Assembly (NCBI GenBank): GCA_964654155.1
Contig: CAZZGL010000018.1
Coordinates: forward strand, 1-21,818
Direction of reading: 5' to 3'
Source: CAG-826 sp964654155
GTDB taxonomy: Bacteria; Bacillota_I; Bacilli_A; RFN20; CAG-826
DNA length: 21,818 nucleotides
The notes under the pieces are model-generated. The model saw only the letters and a program-made list of their open reading frames with translations, was not told where the DNA came from and did not search any database. Of this stretch, positions 1-7,843 are shown in pieces. Made by a program: the position numbers and the translations under genes. Each line of letters starts with the position of its first letter. The first letter of the stretch is position 1.

Positions 1-102
1 TGTAGCTTGTTTTAATATCTTCTTTATCATTTTTTATTTTCATGCGTAATTACTATTTTTAAGACACACCGGTAAGTGTTGTCGTAAAATTGCTAGCTCA
101 AC

Positions 103-125
103 AAAAAAAGAGGCTTTCGCCTCTT
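103..125 (-). terminator. Rho-independent terminator of nrdDG
   Basis: On the minus strand AAGAGGC, a GAAA tetraloop and GCCTCTT form a perfect 7-bp hairpin followed by a run of T. The stem overlaps the nrdG stop codon and closes the nrdD-nrdG transcript. In bases 1-102 beyond it I see only an imperfect GACAC/GTGTTGTC-like inverted repeat near 63-82 and no convincing gene. Confidence 0.9.
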
Positions 126-630
126 ACCAATTTAAAGTTACGAGCTCATGTTTGATTAATGTTTTTTGGACATCAATTATTCTTTGATTTGAGCTACCTC
201 TAAATCTTAAAGAAATATCTCTTTGAGATTTAATAAATGGTCCATCAATTAAGAAATCAATTTCATGAAGGAATCGATCAAGATTCTCATTTTCTTTTCT
301 TAATTCATCTAGTTGTTCATATGTAAACCCGGTATAAACAATTAATGAAAGTCCATGACCTTGAAGTTTATAGGCAAGTTCTAAACAAGCATCAACTTGA
401 TAAAATGGATCTCCTCCAGTAAGTGTGACTCCACTTAATAAAGGATTAGATAAAGCTGATTTAACAATTTTATCAATATCCTCTTCATATCCTCCATCAA
501 AGGAATGAGTTTCTGGATTATGACATCCTAAACAATTATGTTTACATCCTTGAGTGAATACGGCAAGCCTTAAGCCAGGTCCATCAACGATAGAATCGTT
601 AATAATGCCAGATAATCTAATTTTTCCCAT
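124..630 (-). CDS. nrdG: Anaerobic ribonucleotide reductase activating protein
   Basis: This radical-SAM activase uses a 4Fe-4S cluster and S-adenosylmethionine to place the glycyl radical on NrdD. The cluster motif CxxxCxxC is visible (CKHNCLGC; Cys29, 33 and 36 from the chosen start), followed by the TLTGGDP SAM-binding stretch. At 168 residues it has the normal length of the family. I chose the ATG at 630 because AAAGGTGA sits 8 bases upstream. A GTG at 642 would give four more residues but would overlap that ribosome site. The start lies one base after the nrdD stop, so the two genes are translationally coupled. A perfect terminator overlaps the stop codon. Confidence 0.95.
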   Translation of the reverse strand: MGKIRLSGIINDSIVDGPGLRLAVFTQGCKHNCLGCHNPETHSFDGGYEEDIDKIVKSALSNPLLSGVTLTGGDPFYQVDACLELAYKLQGHGLSLIVYTGFTYEQLDELRKENENLDRFLHEIDFLIDGPFIKSQRDISLRFRGSSNQRIIDVQKTLIKHELVTLNW

Positions 631-631
631 A

Positions 632-2944
632 TTAAATATCACCTTTAGTCATATGTTTAACTCTTGCTTGTACTTCGGCTCGTTTAGCGTCATTGAATCT
701 ATCTAAAGTACCTACTAAATAACCGGTAATACGACGGATTCTTTCAAAATGAATATCGCCTTCTTGACGTCCACAAGATGGACAAACATTATCGATGATA
801 CCAGAATATCCACATACAGGGTCACGATCAAGAGGATGGTTGACCGAGCCATATCCAATACCTTCATCATGCATGCAACGAATGATTCTTTCAAAAGCTT
901 CTTCGTTTTTAGCAACATCACCATCAACTTCAACATAGGTGATATGACCTCCATTTGTTAAATAGTTATATGGAGCTTCAAGATGGATTTTATCAAAGAT
1001 TCCAATTGGATAATAAACAGGAATATGGAAGGAATTGGTATAGAAATCACGATCGGTAACTCCTTCAATAATTCCGTATTTTTTCTTATCAATTTTAACA
1101 AAACGTCCTGATAATCCTTCTGCTGGTGTAGCAATAAGGGAAAAGTTTAATTTATATTCTTCTGTATATTTGTCGGTTTTTTCTCGCATATGACCAATAA
1201 TTTTTAGTCCTAATTCTTGGGCTTCTTTTGATTCACCATGATGTTTACCAATTAACGCTTTTAAGGTTTCCGCTAAACCGATAAAACCAACAGTTAAAGT
1301 TCCATGAACTAATACTGGAGCAATTTCATCATCATAATTCAAGGTATCAGAATCAAGCCAGACATTTTGTCCCATTAAGAATGGAAAATTATAAACATGT
1401 TTATGACATTGAATATTAAATCTTTCAAGAAGTTGATCTTTAACTAAATCAAGTCTTTCATCTAATATAGTAAAGAATTTATTTAAATCGCCTTTAGATT
1501 CAATGGCAATACGTGGGAGATTAATTGAGGTGAATGATAAGTTTCCTCTACCACAGGTAACTTCTTTATTTTTGATAACATTTCCGATAACTCTTGTACG
1601 ACATCCCATATAAGCTACTTCAGTATTATAATCTCCTTCTTTGTAGTAAGGAATATTCATTGGAGCATCGATAAATGAGAAATTAGGGAATAAACGTCTT
1701 CCACTACAACGGATTGCCTTTTTAAATAAATCGTAATTAGGATCACCTTCGTTAAAGTTGATGCCTTCTTTAACTTTGAATATTTGAATTGGAAATATTG
1801 GAGTTTCTCCTCTTCCTAATCCGCGCATTGTGGCTTCGAGTAATTGATCAATAGCCATTCGACCTTCTTCACTAGTATCGGTTCCATAGTTAAGTGAAGA
1901 AAATGGAACTTGGGCACCAGCGCGTGAATGCATGGTGTTTAAATTATGAATTAAGGCTTCCATTGCTTGTAAAGTATCATCTTTTGTTTCATCGTAGGCA
2001 CAGGTTAAAACTTTATTAAATAAAGCTTCAAACCAATCGGTATTATATTTTTCATTTAAAACTTCTTTTAATGCTTTTTCAAATTTTTGGTTTCTCATTC
2101 TACAAGGAGTGGAAGAACGAATTTCTGCTTCTTCAACTAAATTTATAACATCACTTTTTATTAAAGAAGTATCAAAGATAGAAAATAATTTTAAGATATT
2201 AGCAATTAAGTTTTTACGATAACTTTTACGAACCCCTAACGCCATCGCGTAATCAAAATTAGGTACACTTTGACCACCATGTTGGTCATTTTGATTAGCT
2301 TGAATAGCAATACACGCTAAAGAGGCATAAGAACGAATACTATTAGGTTCTCTTAAGAAACCATGACCGGTTGAAAAACCATCTTTAAATAATTTAATTA
2401 AATCGATTTGACAACATGTCATTGTTAATGTATAAAAATCCAAATCATGAATATGGATATCGCCGTTTTGATGAGCATCAGAAAAACGTTTATTTAAAAC
2501 ATGTGAATTATAGAACATTTTTGCGGATTCAGAACCATATTTAAGCATGGTTCCCATCGCGGTATCACCGTTAATATTCGCGTTTTCACGTTTAACATCA
2601 TTATCTTTTGAAGCTTTGAATGTAATATCTCTTAAAACTTGCATTAATTGAGTATTTGCTTCACGAATTCTTGTTCTTTCTGCACGATAAAGGATATATG
2701 CGCGAGCAACTTCGATTTCGCCTTTTTCTACAAGAGCTTTTTCAATTAAATCTTGAACCTGTTCAACGGTTGGTATTTTACGACCAAATTCCTCATCTAA
2801 AGAGGACACAACAAAATCAGTAATTTCTTCAGCTTTTTCAGGTTCATTACGATTTTGTGATCCAAATGCGCGCATAATCGCATCATAAATTTTTCGTTCA
2901 TCAAAATTAGCCTTACGGCCATCTCTTTTAATAATTTTCTTCAT
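632..2944 (-). CDS. nrdD: Anaerobic ribonucleoside-triphosphate reductase (class III)
   Basis: It reduces ribonucleoside triphosphates to deoxyribonucleotides without oxygen, using a glycyl radical made by NrdG. The N-terminal 90 residues are an ATP-cone allosteric domain (starts MKKIIKRDGRKANFDERKI). The C-terminus has a zinc-site region, CGYSGIIDNVCPSCG (Cys711, 721, 724), and the radical-site motif RRITGYLVG, with Gly741 aligning to E. coli Gly681. The first of the four zinc cysteines known from E. coli is not at its usual place; an Asp (RDPVCG) stands there, which I believe recurs in Firmicutes relatives. Length 770 is normal for the family. AAGAAGG precedes the ATG by 7 bases. The gene has its own promoter and a structured leader, and it overlaps no neighbour. 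Commitment to this enzyme indicates anaerobic growth. Confidence 0.97.
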   Translation of the reverse strand: MKKIIKRDGRKANFDERKIYDAIMRAFGSQNRNEPEKAEEITDFVVSSLDEEFGRKIPTVEQVQDLIEKALVEKGEIEVARAYILYRAERTRIREANTQLMQVLRDITFKASKDNDVKRENANINGDTAMGTMLKYGSESAKMFYNSHVLNKRFSDAHQNGDIHIHDLDFYTLTMTCCQIDLIKLFKDGFSTGHGFLREPNSIRSYASLACIAIQANQNDQHGGQSVPNFDYAMALGVRKSYRKNLIANILKLFSIFDTSLIKSDVINLVEEAEIRSSTPCRMRNQKFEKALKEVLNEKYNTDWFEALFNKVLTCAYDETKDDTLQAMEALIHNLNTMHSRAGAQVPFSSLNYGTDTSEEGRMAIDQLLEATMRGLGRGETPIFPIQIFKVKEGINFNEGDPNYDLFKKAIRCSGRRLFPNFSFIDAPMNIPYYKEGDYNTEVAYMGCRTRVIGNVIKNKEVTCGRGNLSFTSINLPRIAIESKGDLNKFFTILDERLDLVKDQLLERFNIQCHKHVYNFPFLMGQNVWLDSDTLNYDDEIAPVLVHGTLTVGFIGLAETLKALIGKHHGESKEAQELGLKIIGHMREKTDKYTEEYKLNFSLIATPAEGLSGRFVKIDKKKYGIIEGVTDRDFYTNSFHIPVYYPIGIFDKIHLEAPYNYLTNGGHITYVEVDGDVAKNEEAFERIIRCMHDEGIGYGSVNHPLDRDPVCGYSGIIDNVCPSCGRQEGDIHFERIRRITGYLVGTLDRFNDAKRAEVQARVKHMTKGDI

Positions 2945-3056
2945 AATTTTACCTTCTTTTTATGTATTTTAATGGTTTTAGGCGACAAAAAAACTAGGCA
3001 ATGCCCATACACATAACTTGCTTTCACGGGTTATATCTTCTACGTCCAAAACGTAT
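2945..3056 (-). promoter_or_regulatory. Structured 5' leader of nrdD, candidate attenuator or riboswitch
   Basis: Read on the minus strand, the leader first forms a hairpin TACGT-TTTGG-ACGTA (3055-3041). A 7-bp helix ATATAAC/GTTATGT with one U-G pair follows (3036-3030 with 3017-3011) around a 12-base loop. Then comes a short hairpin GGGC-ATT-GCCT followed by AG and seven T (3006-2987). The loop of hairpin 2 contains GCAA, complementary to TTGC within the terminator-like stem, so the two pairings exclude each other. I do not recognise a named riboswitch class. The helices are short, and function is inference. Confidence 0.4.
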
Positions 3057-3060
3057 TCAC

Positions 3061-3088
3061 ATTATAGCATTTCAAATAGACATTTCAA
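3061..3088 (-). promoter_or_regulatory. Promoter of nrdD
   Basis: The minus strand shows TTGAAA (3088-3083), a 16-base spacer and a perfect TATAAT (3066-3061). Transcription would start near 3054, just before the first leader hairpin. No NrdR-like box pair is evident. Confidence 0.75.
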
Positions 3089-3203
3089 GCGTTTTTAATA
3101 AAATTTATAATGTAAATTTTTTCATAAATTTAACTATATTTTTGAAAGATTTTTCATAGTAGTTTTTTAGTATTTAAAAATACTTAATATCCATCGAAGA
3201 AAA

Positions 3204-3779
3204 TTATTTTTTTACTTCATGACAATAACGGCATCTAGGCTCATATGCTTCTGATGCTCCAACAATAATAATAGGATCATCATATTTTGCAGGTTGACCA
3301 TTTACAATTCTTTGAGTTCTTGTTGCTGGGGCACCACATTTAACACAAATTGCCGTTAACTTTGTAACATCTTCGGCAATAGCTAATAATTCAGGAATGT
3401 TTTTAAAAGGTTCTCCTCTAAAATCTCGATCTAATCCTGCACAAATAACTCTAATGCCTTTGGACGCTAAAGAATCGACAATTCTAACTATGCCTTCATC
3501 TAAGAATTGAACTTCATCTATAACAATAGCTTCGATATCATCAGTTAAATATTTTTCAATTTCTGAAGAATGTTCAATATTTATTGATTTTGTTTTTAGA
3601 TGAGAATGAGAAACGATTTCATCATCAGAATATCTATTATCAATTTTAGGTTTAAACACTAATGTTTTTTTCTTTGCGTATTCTAATCTTTTAACTCTTC
3701 TAATTAATTCTTCGCTTTTTCCAGCGAACATTGGACCGCAGATGACCTCTATCCATCCTGTACCAGTATATTTTTCCAT
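3204..3779 (-). CDS. tdk: Thymidine kinase
   Basis: It phosphorylates thymidine to dTMP in the salvage pathway. The family hallmarks are all present in order: the P-loop GPMFAGKSEELIRR near the N-terminus, the DEVQFLD Walker B-like motif in the middle, the CAGLDRDFRGEPF stretch, and a zinc-binding lid made of CVKC and CRYC pairs. The length of 191 residues is typical of the type II (TK1-like) enzyme. GGAGG lies 5-6 bases before the ATG. The gene sits upstream of nrdDG on the same strand, making a dNTP-supply neighbourhood, but nrdD has its own promoter 115 bases on. I see no good terminator between them, only an AT-only inverted repeat near 3163-3180 without a T-tail on the minus strand. Confidence 0.97.
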   Translation of the reverse strand: MEKYTGTGWIEVICGPMFAGKSEELIRRVKRLEYAKKKTLVFKPKIDNRYSDDEIVSHSHLKTKSINIEHSSEIEKYLTDDIEAIVIDEVQFLDEGIVRIVDSLASKGIRVICAGLDRDFRGEPFKNIPELLAIAEDVTKLTAICVKCGAPATRTQRIVNGQPAKYDDPIIIVGASEAYEPRCRYCHEVKK

Positions 3780-3851
3780 TTTAACCTCCGTAAAGCATTG
3801 GATGTGCTTAAAAATGTTTTGTATTTTTTGCTACCTTTAATATATTAGACC

Positions 3852-3940
3852 AATTTAGATATTTTTTATAAGTATTTTTTATTATTTTTTCATATATTAT
3901 TGTGAGGTGAATAAATTTTGATTCTATATACTGTAAAAAA
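3852..3940 (+). repeat. Direct repeat copy A: duplicated 5' end of LysM-GH18 gene
   Basis: These 89 bases match 5211-5299 with one base deleted or added in each of two homopolymer runs. They carry the same GAGGTGA ribosome site and the same TTG start (3918) as the intact gene. After eight codons (MILYTVKK) the frame meets TGA at 3942, where similarity stops. It is a decapitated copy, left by duplication or insertion. The 327-base stretch 3780-4106 around it also holds the tdk upstream region and the terminator at 4000-4031; I see no intact gene in it. Confidence 0.9.
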
Positions 3941-3999
3941 GTGATTTTTAATATTGTCCAAAGATATTATATGACTTTATACTCAGCTAATTATTTAAA

Positions 4000-4031
4000 G
4001 AAAATACCTACAAATTTTAAAACTGTAGGTA
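4000..4031 (-). terminator. Terminator downstream of the 103-residue gene
   Basis: TACCTACA (4005-4012) and TGTAGGTA (4024-4031) form a perfect 8-bp stem with an 11-base loop. On the minus strand a T-rich tail (TTTTCTTT) follows. It lies 75 bases beyond the stop codon of the gene at 4107-4418. Confidence 0.75.
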
Positions 4032-4106
4032 CAACATTAACCTGAATAGATGGTTTGATGCTTATTATGATTTGAATTTATAACAATTAATAGAATTACT
4101 ATATTT

Positions 4107-4418
4107 TTAATCTTTACCATATATAATTGTATTTTGCTCATCCATAATAATATTTTTAAATGGAGTATTATCAATAATTCTATTTTCAAGCAATTCATCC
4201 ATAGAATTACATATATTAAGAATAACGAAATCATTGTCATTAATAATTTGATACACATAAAAAGTATTTTCGTATTCTCGACACAATCTATATTTTTGCT
4301 CTTTATATAAAAAATCCATACCACGATTATTTTCAATGTTTTCATTGTAATTTGCAGAATATTCTAAAATAAACTCATTAATATCTTCATAAATATCTCT
4401 TTGATAAAGTTGTTTCAT
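4107..4418 (-). CDS. Uncharacterised acidic protein, possible orphan immunity protein
   Basis: I do not recognise the family of this 103-residue protein. It is soluble, rich in Asn, Glu, Ile and aromatics, with no membrane segment or signal peptide; it begins MKQLYQRDIYEDINEFILEY and ends in IIMDEQNTIIYGKD. The ATG has GGGAG 7-8 bases upstream. One base before the ATG, in a different frame, another coding tail ends (4420-4518). A short acidic gene directly behind a truncated C-terminal tail is the arrangement of toxin-immunity modules, so an orphan immunity gene is my best guess. That is inferred from context and composition only. A good terminator follows at 4000-4031. Confidence 0.6.
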   Translation of the reverse strand: MKQLYQRDIYEDINEFILEYSANYNENIENNRGMDFLYKEQKYRLCREYENTFYVYQIINDNDFVILNICNSMDELLENRIIDNTPFKNIIMDEQNTIIYGKD

Positions 4419-4419
4419 A

Positions 4420-4518
4420 TTATTTTACTCCCATTGCTTTCTTTATTTTTTTTGCTAGTTTTAAATTATCAGCAGAAGGCGGAATGCCAAGCTCATTTTT
4501 ATTATGAATAAGAACTAA
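4420..4518 (-). pseudogene. C-terminal remnant of a lost protein, possibly a toxin
   Basis: Reading the minus strand from 4518 gives 32 open codons and a TAA stop at 4422-4420: it contains HNKNELGIPPSADN and ends in AKKIKKAMGVK. The residues look like real protein, unlike random AT-rich sequence. The frame has no start and is cut by TAA at 4521-4519. Its last codons carry the ribosome site of the following gene, which starts one base later, as in an operon. It is most simply the tail of a truncated upstream gene. Toxin identity is inference from position and the basic, helical C-terminus. Confidence 0.5.
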
Positions 4519-4675
4519 TTAAAATTTAAACCATAGTCTAAAAAAAGCTAGTTATTTTGTCTAATAATTTTACTATGTTTATACAATTATTATTTGATAA
4601 CTTTAGCAATTTTCATATTTGACTGAGTATAATTTCTTATTTCAATTATTTTTAATTCGTTGACAATGTATTTAT

Positions 4676-5026
4676 TCATTCATTAATTTTTTCTAAGATT
4701 AATAAACAATCCTCATCTGACAAATCTTTAAGTTTTCTAGATAATGCAAAAATAAATTTTCTTTGCTCGTTTGAAACCTGATCTAAATTAATATCTATTT
4801 TTGTTGATGAAATTGCTTCTTTTTCTCTTAGCAAATTCCTCCTTTCTTTGTTTAGATTGTAATTTTTCACTATTTTTTCTACAAGGTCACTAGGTATTGG
4901 TCTTAATCCGGATTCGATGGCGGATAAATAAGAAATGGAAATATTAAGTTTTTTTGCCATTATTGATATGTTTTCATTCCTTTCAATTCTAAGAATACGA
5001 AGTTCCTTTCCGAAATCAGTAATCAT
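4676..5026 (-). CDS. XRE-family HTH transcriptional regulator
   Basis: This 116-residue protein has a Cro/C1-type helix-turn-helix in residues 1-65 (FGKELRILRIERNENISIMA, then NISISYLSAIESGLR). A helical C-terminal half rich in charge ends LSRKLKDLSDEDCLLILEKI. I start it at the ATG at 5026, which has AGGAGG 7 bases upstream. An in-frame ATG at 5077 lacks such a site and would add 17 hydrophobic residues. Regulators of this type often accompany RelE/HigB-type toxins, but no toxin gene is adjacent, so it is an orphan. A small palindrome beside its -10 box suggests autoregulation. It lies between the two copies of the LysM-gene 5' end. Confidence 0.85.
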   Translation of the reverse strand: MITDFGKELRILRIERNENISIMAKKLNISISYLSAIESGLRPIPSDLVEKIVKNYNLNKERRNLLREKEAISSTKIDINLDQVSNEQRKFIFALSRKLKDLSDEDCLLILEKINE

Positions 5027-5172
5027 ATGGCGCCCTCCTGATATTATCTTAAACCAAATTAAAAATATTTGTAACAACTTTGAATAATTATTTCACAAAA
5101 TTGTAAAAAATGAAGTGAAAATAAATGAATAGCTAAAATTCAAAACATATTTCTAAGATTATTAAGCAAATA

Positions 5173-5191
5173 GGTTGTAACCAACATTATA
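5173..5191 (-). promoter_or_regulatory. -10 box and possible operator of the HTH gene
   Basis: A perfect TATAAT lies on the minus strand at 5191-5186, with no good -35 hexamer. Just downstream in the direction of transcription is GGTT-GT-AACC (5173-5182), a small palindrome well placed for a repressor. Autoregulation by the HTH protein is inferred. Confidence 0.4.
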
Positions 5192-5210
5192 TACATTTTT
5201 ACAGTTTATT

Positions 5211-5299
5211 AATTTAGATATTTTTATAAGTATTTTTTATTATTTTTTCATATATTATTGTGAGGTGAATAAATTTTGATTCTATATACTGTAAAAAAA
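5211..5299 (+). repeat. Direct repeat copy B at start of LysM-GH18 gene
   Basis: This is the intact partner of the repeat at 3852-3940. It covers 65 bases upstream of the TTG start, the GAGGTGA ribosome site and the first eight codons. The region between the copies (3941-5210) contains the orphan HTH gene and the possible immunity gene. Confidence 0.9.
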
Positions 5300-6547
5300 G
5301 GCGATTCATTATATAAAATTGCCACAACTTATAATTCTTCAGTGCAAGAAATTGTCACAACGAATGGATTGAATATTACAACTCCACTCATTGTTGGACA
5401 AGGACTAGTAATTCCCCAAGAAAATCAAATATATGTGGTAAAAAAAGGTGATTCTTTATATTCGATTAGTAAAACATATAAAACAACAATTAATAATATT
5501 TTAGAACAAAATCCATATATTACTAAGCCATATACTATTTATCCAGGTCAACAAATATTTATACGGAATGATTTAGATAACAAGCCACCTTTATCAGTTA
5601 ATGGATATGTATTTGCTAATACAAACAAAGATTATTATATTAACAATTCTTCAGATATAACATTCTTAAGCTTTTTTTCTTATGGATTTGATAATGATGG
5701 AAATTTAACTTCTTCAAATGATAAAAATATTTTAGATCATGCTAAAGATAAAGATTTTTCAATGATTATGACGGTTACTAACACAAATGAAAATGGCAGT
5801 TTCTCCACTTCTCTAGCAAGTGAGTTATTAAATGATAATAATAAAGCACAAAAATTAATAAAACAAATTCATCAAATTCTAGAAAGCAAAGGATATTACG
5901 GCGTGAATATTGATTTTGAATATGTTTCGCCAAATGATAAAGAGGCATATATTGTTTTTTTAAATAATCTTAGACAAGAGCTAGATTATGATTATGAATT
6001 AAGTGTTGCGGTAGCGCCGAAATATAGTAATTCTCAAGAAGGATTATTATATGAAGCACATGATTATAAGAGAATAGGAGATATTGTAGATAGGGTCGTT
6101 ATTATGACTTACGAATGGGGTTATACTTATGGTCCTGCGATGGCGGTTGCCCCTATTGATGAAGTTGAAAAAGTAATTCAATATGCCATTACTGAAATTG
6201 ATCCATTAAAGATTAATTTAGGAATACCGACATATGGATATGATTTTATTGTTCCTTATAAAAAAGGAAACAAAGCCCGTTCCTTAAGCTATGAAGGAGC
6301 GTTAGAAACGGCAAGAAAAAAGAATGTATCAATTCATTTTGATGAAAAGACACAATCCCCTTATTTCACTTATTATGAAATAGATAATAAACATGAAGTT
6401 CATTTTGAAGACGCACGGAGCATCGGCGCAAAAATCAATTTAGCATTATCCTATGGTTTAGGTGGAATTAGTTTTTGGACATTACGTTCAGCATTTATTC
6501 CAATGTGGACTGTAATTAATGAAACAATAGATGTTATTAAACATTAA
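5276..6547 (+). CDS. LysM-domain glycoside hydrolase family 18 protein (YaaH/SleL-like)
   Basis: It is probably an N-acetylglucosaminidase acting on peptidoglycan. Two LysM repeats open the protein: residues 2-46 (YTVKKGDSLYKIATTY) and 52-97 (YVVKKGDSLYSISKTY). The GH18 catalytic domain fills the rest, with YYGVNIDFEY holding Asp213 and the acid Glu215. There is no signal peptide; the first LysM begins at the start, as in Bacillus SleL/YaaH spore-cortex enzymes, so a spore or envelope role is possible but unproven. The start is TTG, supported by GAGGTGA 7 bases upstream. Length (423) fits that family. Its 5' end is duplicated 1.36 kb upstream. A bidirectional terminator separates it from the convergent DUF2974 gene. 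Confidence 0.9.
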   Translation: MILYTVKKGDSLYKIATTYNSSVQEIVTTNGLNITTPLIVGQGLVIPQENQIYVVKKGDSLYSISKTYKTTINNILEQNPYITKPYTIYPGQQIFIRNDLDNKPPLSVNGYVFANTNKDYYINNSSDITFLSFFSYGFDNDGNLTSSNDKNILDHAKDKDFSMIMTVTNTNENGSFSTSLASELLNDNNKAQKLIKQIHQILESKGYYGVNIDFEYVSPNDKEAYIVFLNNLRQELDYDYELSVAVAPKYSNSQEGLLYEAHDYKRIGDIVDRVVIMTYEWGYTYGPAMAVAPIDEVEKVIQYAITEIDPLKINLGIPTYGYDFIVPYKKGNKARSLSYEGALETARKKNVSIHFDEKTQSPYFTYYEIDNKHEVHFEDARSIGAKINLALSYGLGGISFWTLRSAFIPMWTVINETIDVIKH

Positions 6548-6566
6548 AAGGGCTTAGAACCCTTTT
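6546..6566. terminator. Bidirectional terminator between convergent genes
   Basis: AAAAGGG-CTTAGAA-CCCTTTT forms a 7-bp stem followed by T residues on the plus strand, with four T on the minus strand. It overlaps the stop codons of the LysM gene and the DUF2974 gene, so one hairpin serves both. Confidence 0.85.
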
Positions 6567-7693
6567 TTCTTAAGCCTTCGTAAATGTTTTCTTTTTTCTT
6601 TATATTCCTTCTTTATTCTTTTTGCAATTGGACCATATGAAAAAATTATATGATGAATGAATTGACGTTCTTCTTTAGGCATCTTCTTTTTCTTTTTCCG
6701 CACAGATTTTATATATAGAAAAGGATGTTTGATGACATCAATAACACCAACATTGCCATTTGCCCCAATTAGGGTAAAAAGGCTATCAATGAATCTTTTT
6801 CTTTCTTCATCACTAATATTATCCATCCATTCTTTTGAGGCTTTAGCAAATACTTTATAGCGAATAGATTTACTTTCTATAAAACTAAGATGCCCGATAT
6901 TATTTATTTTCCATGTATAAGCATTGTGTTGAATTATACTTTTACCATAGCATTCTACAACTTCATGGCAATCATTATGATTCATTAATAATCCAACAAT
7001 CGTATCTTGAGGAACAATTTTTATCATGCGTGATTTAAGTTCGCTATAGGCATCGGTTTTAAACAAGTCATCCGTTTTAAATCCAGGGCCATCATGATTA
7101 TAAACTTTAATAATTCGTTCACGATTAATAGGAGCGCAATTGAGCACTGAATAATAAGCTAAGTTACCACCTTTAGAATGGCCTCCAACATAGATAGGTC
7201 CATGATATATTGAACAAACTTTATTTAAATAATTAACCGCTTCTTCTTGGGCGGGTATTTTTTCTAAACATGATATTTCAAAATCTTCTTTCCAGCCAAT
7301 TATAGAAGGGTCAGTGCCTTGAAATGTTATATGAGCAAAGCAATCAAAAATAAATGTCGAAGCGCAAAATTGTTTTGAAACTCGTGGGTTAAATTTCTTA
7401 ACAAAAAAATTGATTTTCATTTTTTTAAACCGCTCTTTTTTTCTAATTAGTTTTAAAAGGCGACGATTTAATTTTGGATCTAATGTTCCTTCACATAGTT
7501 TGATTATTAATAAATCTTCATGAATTAAATCTTGAAAGTTAATATAATGATCATTGTCATCTAAAGTTGGAACAAGATTCTCAAAGTTAAGATAGGATAA
7601 TTGGCACAGAATTAAACTATCTACTTCATTAAATGTCATTTCATCTAATGAACGATTTCCAAACTTTTTCATATAGTAAATCATATTTTTCAT
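6554..7693 (-). CDS. DUF2974 (Mbeg1-like) alpha/beta-hydrolase family protein
   Basis: A 379-residue lipase-like protein. It has the DUF2974 opening (FNEVDSLILCQLSYLNF near residues 21-37) and a nucleophile elbow GGHSKGGNLAYY with Ser173, followed by the family-typical YNHDGPGF. A C-terminal basic, coiled tail ends KRKHLRRLKKKGF. It has no signal peptide or membrane segment. Substrate is unknown for the family in bacteria; hydrolase activity is inferred from the GxSxG-like motif. GGAGG lies 10 bases before the ATG. Its first 85 codons and upstream region recur at 10061-10453 in a broken copy. It follows the 191-residue membrane protein gene by 58 bases on the same strand and is probably cotranscribed. 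Confidence 0.85.
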   Translation of the reverse strand: MKNMIYYMKKFGNRSLDEMTFNEVDSLILCQLSYLNFENLVPTLDDNDHYINFQDLIHEDLLIIKLCEGTLDPKLNRRLLKLIRKKERFKKMKINFFVKKFNPRVSKQFCASTFIFDCFAHITFQGTDPSIIGWKEDFEISCLEKIPAQEEAVNYLNKVCSIYHGPIYVGGHSKGGNLAYYSVLNCAPINRERIIKVYNHDGPGFKTDDLFKTDAYSELKSRMIKIVPQDTIVGLLMNHNDCHEVVECYGKSIIQHNAYTWKINNIGHLSFIESKSIRYKVFAKASKEWMDNISDEERKRFIDSLFTLIGANGNVGVIDVIKHPFLYIKSVRKKKKKMPKEERQFIHHIIFSYGPIAKRIKKEYKEKRKHLRRLKKKGF

Positions 7694-7843
7694 TGAATCT
7701 TGTCCTCCTTTATTTATTATTTAACAATACAGAATCTATGTTTTTGATTATTTATTCATAATTATCATATTCTGACCACGCTTTTAAGCCGTTTCGTCTT
7801 AAAAATGAATCAGTTTTTTCATCGAGATAAAATATTTTTCTCC
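7439..7843 (-). repeat. Long direct repeat, copy 1 (intact genes)
   Basis: This roughly 405-base segment spans the first ~85 codons of the DUF2974 gene, the intergenic spacer and the last ~30 codons of the membrane-protein gene. It is repeated in the same orientation at 10061-10453. Long identical runs are separated by scattered substitutions and small indels. Confidence 0.9.

Noticed and set aside
1..43. Start of a minus-strand gene running off the left edge (ATG at 43, then KIKNDKEDIKTSY)
   Set aside because: Only 14 codons are visible, there is no ribosome site upstream of the ATG and only a very weak promoter. Not enough to call a gene.
749..961. Open frame on the plus strand within nrdD, and a similar one on the minus strand (715-954)
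   Set aside because: Both lie inside the strongly conserved nrdD reading frame and have no ribosome site or recognisable sequence.
3163..3180. AGTATTT/AAATACT inverted repeat as terminator of tdk
   Set aside because: On the minus strand it is followed by A residues, not T, and the stem is AT only, so termination there is unlikely.
4037..4345. Minus-strand open frame of 102 codons
   Set aside because: It overlaps the 103-residue gene in another frame, has a low-complexity hydrophobic composition and lacks a ribosome site.
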